Positions 57,848 to 64,000 of a stretch of 64,000 nucleotides of DNA are shown piece after piece. The notes under the pieces were generated by a model. It ran no database searches, was not told the origin of the DNA, and saw only the letters and a list, made by a program, of their open reading frames with translations. The stretch lies in contig JAQFVV010006221.1 of assembly GCA_028023455.1 (NCBI GenBank), positions 6,493,011 to 6,557,010 of the forward strand, read 5' to 3'. This DNA is from Epiperipatus broadwayi. Its lineage: Eukaryota; Onychophora; Udeonychophora; Euonychophora; Peripatidae. Numbering within the stretch: the first letter of the stretch is position 1; each line of letters starts with the position of its first letter. The translations under genes and the position numbers were made by a program.

Positions 57848-57985
57848 CAATAATTTCAAACTGTGGTCAAGGTGGGATTCCACTCTTATTGTTAAATGGA
57901 GGTTGCCTTGACAACAAGTTGAGATTGCTGATTGTTATTGATATTGGGATTGTCTAAATGTTGACTAATTTTAATGATATAATAC
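57848..57985 (+). repeat. Dispersed repeat family P, copy 4, with hairpin
   Basis: TTTCAAACTGTGGTCAAGGT at the left is the inverse of GCCTTGACAACAAGTTGAGA at the right, giving a foldback. The rest (TGTTATTGATATTGGGATTG, TCTAAATGTTGACTAATTTT) continues the family core. Confidence 0.72.
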
Positions 57986-57989
57986 TTAT

Positions 57990-60265
57990 GTAGATATTTC
58001 ATCAGAATTTAACTTTTGTATTATCAAGTTATTTCATCAATCTGAATGTTTCTGTCTAAAATTAAATTATTTCATAGGATGGAATTATCATTAAAGCAGA
58101 CAATAGAATTCTTGGATCATTAATTAAAAGATGATAAAAATTCTCCAGCTGCTTAAAATATTATAATGTAAAAAAATGTTCTTATAGATTAAATAAGATT
58201 ATCATAATGAATTTTAAGTCCATATGTTATTTTTAATGCAACAAAAAATATCTAAAATAATCATGATCAATAAATGTTTGTCTTTTCTTGATGACTAATA
58301 ATTGAATCATTATCAGTGAACTAATCAGGATCCTTCTTTTTTTAGTGAATCTAAGATTAGACCTGCTTGTAGCCACAAATTATCCTTAAGAGAATTTCGC
58401 ATCTAAATAACAAGTATCTTCAACATATCCTTTTTTATGCATTGATAAAATCATAAAAAGTTAAACAATTCACTTTTGTTATTACTGGTACAATACAGTT
58501 GGCCAATTTTAATAAAATAAGCATCATAAGAGTAATAAGAAATGTGAATGGGTAAAATTTGGGGTCTAAACTTTCCAGATCTAAAAATTGGATAAGTACT
58601 TATAAAATGAGCATAAACACCATAAAATTAATTTTCGATATCAGATTTTCATTACTATATTAAAGAACTTAATAGAAGATATCAAGATAAGCTTCACAGT
58701 GAATCCTATACTATGCAATGATAAGTTCTTCTTTAAAAAAAACCCATAAACTTGTAACTATTTACTTGTTCTATTTCTTTCTCCTAAAAATGTCTTTCAC
58801 AAAGGATAATTATATTGATCTTAAATATTGACAGCTTTTTAACTACAAATAATATACTACATTCAGATTTTGAAAAATCCACATAAAGTTCATATATTCC
58901 ATATATCTTTGTTTAGAAAAAAAAATGAAATACTTATTTTAATTATATCTATTGCTTGTTTTAATATTATTGTTGTCACTAATTTTATAATTATTTCTAT
59001 TATTTTATTGAGAAATCAACTAGATACATCATAAATTTGTGAAACAGGTCAGAGAATAATGATTCTTTAAATAGAATTAATAAACATATAATCATTGCCA
59101 CAGTAAATTTCTATCCAATATCCAGCTCCAAAATGACTCATAGTTGATTGTACTTTATTATTTAAGAACACAACTAAGGATTTCCAGTTTGCTAAATGTT
59201 TCCTCCATTGTTGCTTATTCAACATTGAGCACTTTACATGTTCTTAATTATTGGCATTAATTTTCTGTACATATAATTAGAAAGTTGATTGCACAACATA
59301 CAATCCCATTGTCATATTGAACAGATGGGTAATAATGTAAGAAACTCATGATGACTTATATAAGTATTAGAAGACAAAGTAAAAATGGAAGTGAAAAAGA
59401 GTGCAGTTAGGATTCAGAAAATATTGTATGAAAACAATACATAGCTTTTTGATGAGCTAATATCTTTTTTTTTATAAAGCAACATATATTATCAATTGGA
59501 CATTACCTATTAATTATTTACAATTAATGCTCGTATCTGGAAATTATTCTATTGTCTGCAACTTATCTGAAGCCTGAAAATAAAGATTGTATTCAGAGTG
59601 CAATAATCCATACATTGAATATACATAAAAAAAACTAAAATTATTTTTTAAAGCTTCACATATTTTAATATTATTAACAAATAAAATCTATTTGTACTTA
59701 TTTACTTTGGAAGCAATATACTTTATTTTTTGGTGAAGGATTTTTTTGTAGCTGCTTGGGGGGTCGTTCATATTTCAGAAACATTATTGAAGTTAGTTTA
59801 TCTATGACTAAGTTCATCTAATTAATTTATCTACTTGCAAAATTTGAAAAATCATTGGAATGACTGAGTATCTTATTTTGTTGCAGACCCTATTGCTTCT
59901 AATGTTTCTTGAAAAATTTGGATGGCACTTATATTTCAAATATTATTTGCAGTATTAGTGTTATCCAAATTGTTTTTTAATAGTTTACTAATATAATTTT
60001 ATTTTGTTTTTAATAGTTTACTAATATAACTTTATTAATTTACAGTCATAAGCAAACAAAAAAAATTATAATTTATTAGTAAATTAATTTAAATAGTAGC
60101 ATTATTTTGTCTATTATGAATACATGCGGACATTCAAGAGATTGGAAGTTACTAACTCTTGATTATGATTATAAATAATTATTCTAAACAAAAAAATTTT
60201 TTTTTGAAAATAAATAAATTCTTAACTATAATTTGCCATCTAATTTAAAAGATAAACATTACTTT
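57990..60265. other. Unassigned AT-rich stretch
   Basis: No reliable gene. Some stretches have slightly protein-like composition, but no family is recognisable. A 20-bp duplication TTTTTAATAGTTTACTAATA occurs around 59976-60030. Confidence 0.4.
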
Positions 60266-60267
60266 GC

Positions 60268-60490
60268 TAATTGCTCAACAAGCTTTGAGATAAATGCTTA
60301 GCAAGAGAAAGCATTTAAAATATGTCTGAAAACCACTCCCCATGTCAATGGTTTCAGGCTTTTTACACTCCTCAGAGAAGCGCTAGAATAGCTTCAGACA
60401 CTAGATCTAAAAACCCCAACTCAAAGCCATCATTTATCTCCTGCAAGCTTAAAAAAGTGGAGTCATGTGATATGTGACTATTTTTAATTT
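60268..60490. mobile_element. Family Q element copy
   Basis: CTCAACAAGCTTTGAGATAA, ATGCTTAGCAAGAGAAAGCA, CACTCCTCAGAGAAGCGCTA, TCAGACACTAGATCTAAAAA and the ending GTCATGTGATATGTGACT match the other copies. The G/C-run segment is degraded. Confidence 0.7.
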
Positions 60491-61084
60491 TTTTTATCGA
60501 TAAACATTACTCTTTTTTTTTTTTTGGAGATTTTGAACATATACCAAACTAACAACAGCCACAACAAAAAATGAATAATCTGCATGATGAAAAAATATAT
60601 ATAAAATTGCCATTGCTTCACATTTTATTGACTTATATTATGTGAATGCAAATCAGAAATCTGATATTTTTTCTTTAAAATACAATGTTCATTTTTATTA
60701 TTATCTCATTACAAAACTATGATCTCATCACATTGACATTTACAACTAAACCTTGTCTAATACTACACTATTTTACCAAGCTACAGCATGAATATTATAA
60801 AAATGTAGTTAATAATTTGCATCGGAAAAATGTCTTGCATCTATCAAAGTTAGTGTAATTAATAATTATATACAATTTAAAAATACAAATGTATACAGTA
60901 TATGATAAAATATAATAAAGGAAGTTAAAGAAGTTTATAACTGGAAATATCTGAACCCAATCACGGTATTTTGAATACAGATTTATATTATCAGTTATCT
61001 ATACTACACATAGCAAAAGTTGCATTACACTCATGTCTACTAAGAATATACAAGAAAACTCACCTGCAGAGACATATTTAGATA

Positions 61085-61400
61085 GCAATATGTTAGTTAT
61101 ATTGGAAGTTCTAAAAATTACTCTGTCCTTAGAATATTACAGAAAATCTAAAATGTTTTAATTTCCGAGGAAGATAGAGCTAGTTTTTCTAATCTCCTCA
61201 TTGATCATCAAATATATTTAACCATATCAATGACTGTTACCTATGGAGAAATAACATGTTCTAGATAGAAACTTATAAAAAATTATTTAAGGTCAACAGT
61301 GACTCAAGATAAACTTAATGCTTTAGCAATTCTTTCCATGAAAAATTAAAAAGTATGACAGCTAGATTTTGATTTAATTTGAAAAGATTTTTGTAAGCAA
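61085..61400 (+). pseudogene. hAT transposase C-terminal fragment
   Basis: The plus strand reads ISMTVTYGEITCSR, stop, KLIKNYLRSTVTQDKLNALA, ILSMK. This resembles the conserved hAT C-terminal dimerisation end (AERSFSKLK-x-IK-x-YLRSTM-x-Q-x-RLN-x-LA-x-LSIE). The upstream SNMLVILEVLKITLS fits the helix before it. The rest of the transposase is not recognisable upstream. It belongs to a different hAT subfamily from that at 25111-27100. Confidence 0.65.
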
Positions 61401-62885
61401 AAACCTATAAAATATACTTATATAGAGTAGTATATACTCTTTTTCTTAAAAAAAAAGTGCATATTTATTTATAAATATTACTCATTTTATTTATACATAT
61501 AAGTAATATTTTAAGAAGCTCCAAGAGAAATATCCAACAAAGATCTGCACTAATTGAATCTAGTCCTGATTATAAAAAAAGCAAATTCAAGGGATATATG
61601 ACATATTATGCATGCCCTGCCTAATTTTTCAAAAATGTCTTTCAAAATAGTATCAAAAAGATTGGACAACTTATTAATATTTCCAGAGAATTAACTCCTA
61701 ATATACAATTTAAAATTTCTATTAGTGTATGGAGAATTTTTATTAAAATGCAATAAACTATTTAATTAATGCATTCAATTTCAATTATCATTAATATTGT
61801 TGGTTATCAAATACTCTGCTTTAAATGGGCCAGGAATAAATGATATAGCATCTCAATGTGATGTTGTTGTCTTTAATAAATAGGATAAAATCATAAACTT
61901 AAAGATTTTTGTAGTAATGATCTGTAGCCTAAGTCATGGGTACATGTTGTCATCAATAATATTTTAACTGTTTTTCATTGTGCTATACCACATTTAGCTA
62001 CTATACTTTTTTTTAAAATTAATCTTCTAATAACTTTTAGTCTGAACCAAATGTTGCTTTGATTAATCAATCCATACAACAAAATAATCTATGATTAAGA
62101 TAATATTCCTTCAATATGGAATAATGAAATTTCTTTATAATCTAATAATTTATCTCTTGCATTACCAGACTCATTTCAAATTCAGCTATAATAACTTCCA
62201 TGACAATCAACTTCCACGGTTAGAAATGATTACTATCAAGTCTAATAATATAATGTAAGTAATTGTTGATATGTTGGTTGTGAAATGATTGGTAAAAGAA
62301 AAACAAATATTTCAGAAGTGAAATTACGGACATATAAGTTATTTGTTTAAAATGGTGGAATGAAAATATGTATAATGGATTATGGAAGACAACGAATTAC
62401 GGATAAAGAAATTGATAACAAGCCGGACCATAGAGAAATAGTGAGGACCCATTGATTAGTGGAAATACAGAAGAACTAACCATTGGAGTAACGAGAGAAT
62501 CGAGCCAATGAACAGGTAAATCCGTCAAGGTGTGAAGACACGTCACACAGCAAATAAAAATACTTTTTTTTAATATATGTATTGTAGTGTAATCCATTTT
62601 AAAAGCAGCATGTACTTGGAATATTTTCTTATTTAAATAAACCTATATACTGTTGTAAATAATAAAATGGAGTGAAGATTTTTTTTAATACACAACAATC
62701 TTTTAGTGCAGTCGCTGTGAAGTTTTTGAATCTATGGAGTTAATGATTTAATTCAAAAGTTTGGAAGGATAAATTGTCATTAGAACAAGGAAGCATCTCG
62801 GAGTTCGATGTTGGGAATGCAGGAGAATGGCCGCTATATGTCAGATCTTTACCTTCCTTTTGCTATTGCCATCTTTTTTTTTTTT
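61401..62885. other. Unassigned sequence before the gypsy fragment
   Basis: No gene recognised. The 62390-62760 part is less AT-rich, with AATAAA/AATAAAATGG signals near 62655 and GTGCAGTCGCTGTGAAG near 62706. It may be the edge of an LTR element, but no paired LTR is in the window. Confidence 0.35.
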
Positions 62886-62887
62886 GG

Positions 62888-64000
62888 TGTAAGATTATTT
62901 TTGAAGTTTGTGGAAAGTCCAGCAATGACAAATCTGTTATATCAGTTGTTAAGAAAAGGACAAAAATAGGAATGGACGCAAATGCATAAAGAAGCATTTG
63001 AAAGAACCAAAGAACTACTTTCTGCATATACATTATTGACGCATTTTGATAACACATTAGAAGTAAGAATTACAATGGATGCGTCCAAAATAGGTGTGGG
63101 AGCAGTTTTGGCACACCTAATGGAAGACAGCGAATGACCGATTGCATACACATCAAGGACATTATCGAAGGCAGAAAGCAACTATAGTCAGATAGACAAA
63201 GAGGCTTTAGCGATAATCTTTGCACTAAGAAAATATCAATTTATTTTTGGTAGACCCTTTTCAAATCATTACAAAACATAAACCTCTCATAGCAATATTA
63301 GGAAATGATTGGCAGGCTCCAGAACATCTAAACCCATGCATGTTAAGATGGTGGAACATACTGGCTGCATATGACTATGTGCTGATTTATAAATGAGAGA
63401 AAGAAATAGCTCATGCCGATGCTCTATCAAGATTGTCTGACATAGATTAAACAGAAAAGGAAGAATTAGAAATTTAATTACATTGATGCGATGAAATCAA
63501 ACAGATTAAATAATAAAACTGTGGAAAGGTGGATGAGAGAAGACAAGGGATGTAAAAAATTGATAGATTGGATTAGAAATGAATGGCCAGAAAGCAAACC
63601 TAGTTATGTAGCAGGATTTGGTTAAATAGACAACAGTTATCTACATGTAAAAGATGTATTGTAATGGGCAATAGAATGCTAATACTAACTGCAGGCAAAC
63701 AAGCAGTGCTGAAATTACACCATGAAGGACACCAGGAAAAGTGCGAGCTAAAGCTCTGGCTCATAGTTACGTATGGTGGCTTAAGAGTAAATGAAGACAT
63801 CGAACACTACATCAAGAAATGCTCTGCATGCCAAACACATGCTGCGGTGACATAAAAAAAACTGACCACATGGTAGCCAGCAAGGAAACCCTGGGAGAAT
63901 GTACACATGGGCCATGCCAGACCAGTACATGGGAAAATGCTGTTGATACTCATAGACACACACTCCAGAAGGATTGAAGCACATAAAGTACAAGACACAA
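62888..64000 (+). pseudogene. Ty3/gypsy pol fragment (RT end, RNase H, integrase), cut by window edge
   Basis: Interrupted plus-strand frames give, in order: the RT connection LLYQLLRKGQK, stop, EWTQMHKEAFERTKELL; RNase H with VRITMDASKIGVGAVLA (first Asp), [20 protein letters not shown] and [17 protein letters not shown]; then, after further stops, the integrase HHCC zinc domain VLKLHHEGHQEK...IEHYIKKCSACQTH (about 63705-63835); and the start of the integrase core VHMGHARPVHGKMLLILIDT (first catalytic-region residues) running to the window end. A poly-T tract sits right before the RT fragment. Stops, including a TAG for Trp in the RT part, show it is dead. It represents the kind of autonomous gypsy element that the gag-only element at 29464-32138 would need, though they need not be the same family. 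Confidence 0.88.

Overview
This is AT-rich animal DNA, about three quarters A+T by eye, and almost entirely non-genic. Bacterial features (operons, Shine-Dalgarno sites) are absent. Instead there are APE-type LINEs, Penelope-like elements (PLEs), tRNA-headed SINEs, hAT and pogo/Tigger DNA transposons, Ty3/gypsy pieces, foldback MITEs and microsatellites. The base composition and repeat set fit an invertebrate such as an arthropod/chelicerate or lophotrochozoan better than a vertebrate, but I cannot name the lineage. The only convincing host coding sequence is one 120-nt exon (14456-14575, +) that reads as part of an ADAM metalloprotease/disintegrin cysteine-rich domain. The window is probably intron and intergenic space around such a gene.

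Layout. 1-12 kb: a hAT MITE with a perfect 8-bp target duplication, a decayed RTE LINE (-), a PLE GIY-YIG endonuclease piece joined to a second LINE, a SINE, a short element carrying a hammerhead ribozyme, and a PLE 3' end (-). 12-24 kb: the ADAM exon, a large foldback element, a possible retroelement promoter, SINEs and a second RTE fragment. 24-29 kb: a decayed hAT transposase gene (-) split by a hAT MITE. 29.5-32.1 kb: a complete but non-autonomous Ty3/gypsy element with about 560-bp LTRs, 5-bp target duplication, primer-binding-site-like sequence, polypurine tract, a broken gag with two CCHC knuckles, and in place of pol a coiled-coil segment resembling the Golgi protein GM130 (golgin A2). 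33.6 kb: the best hammerhead copy. 34.7-38.9 kb: a long decayed LINE with an SGNH-like ORF1. 39-52 kb: head-to-head PLE fragments, a family of palindromic elements, minisatellite, hAT pieces and LINE remnants. 52.8-57.5 kb: a Tigger element bounded by matching TIRs. Its transposase lacks the catalytic core, and it encloses a decayed about 1.27-kb coding region that I read as an endogenous bornavirus-like nucleoprotein. 58-64 kb: unassigned DNA, a palindromic repeat, a hAT C-terminal fragment and a Ty3/gypsy RT-RNase H-integrase fragment that runs off the right edge.

The genes do not form a pathway. What links them is element biology: autonomous parents (PLE, LINE, hAT, gypsy) beside short derivatives that may use their machinery (SINEs, MITEs, ribozyme elements, the golgin-carrying LTR element). 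The items most worth following up are the near-perfect type I hammerhead ribozymes, the apparent golgin capture inside an LTR element, and the bornavirus-like gene inside a Tigger transposon. All family assignments come from reading the sequence and recalling families; no database search was run.
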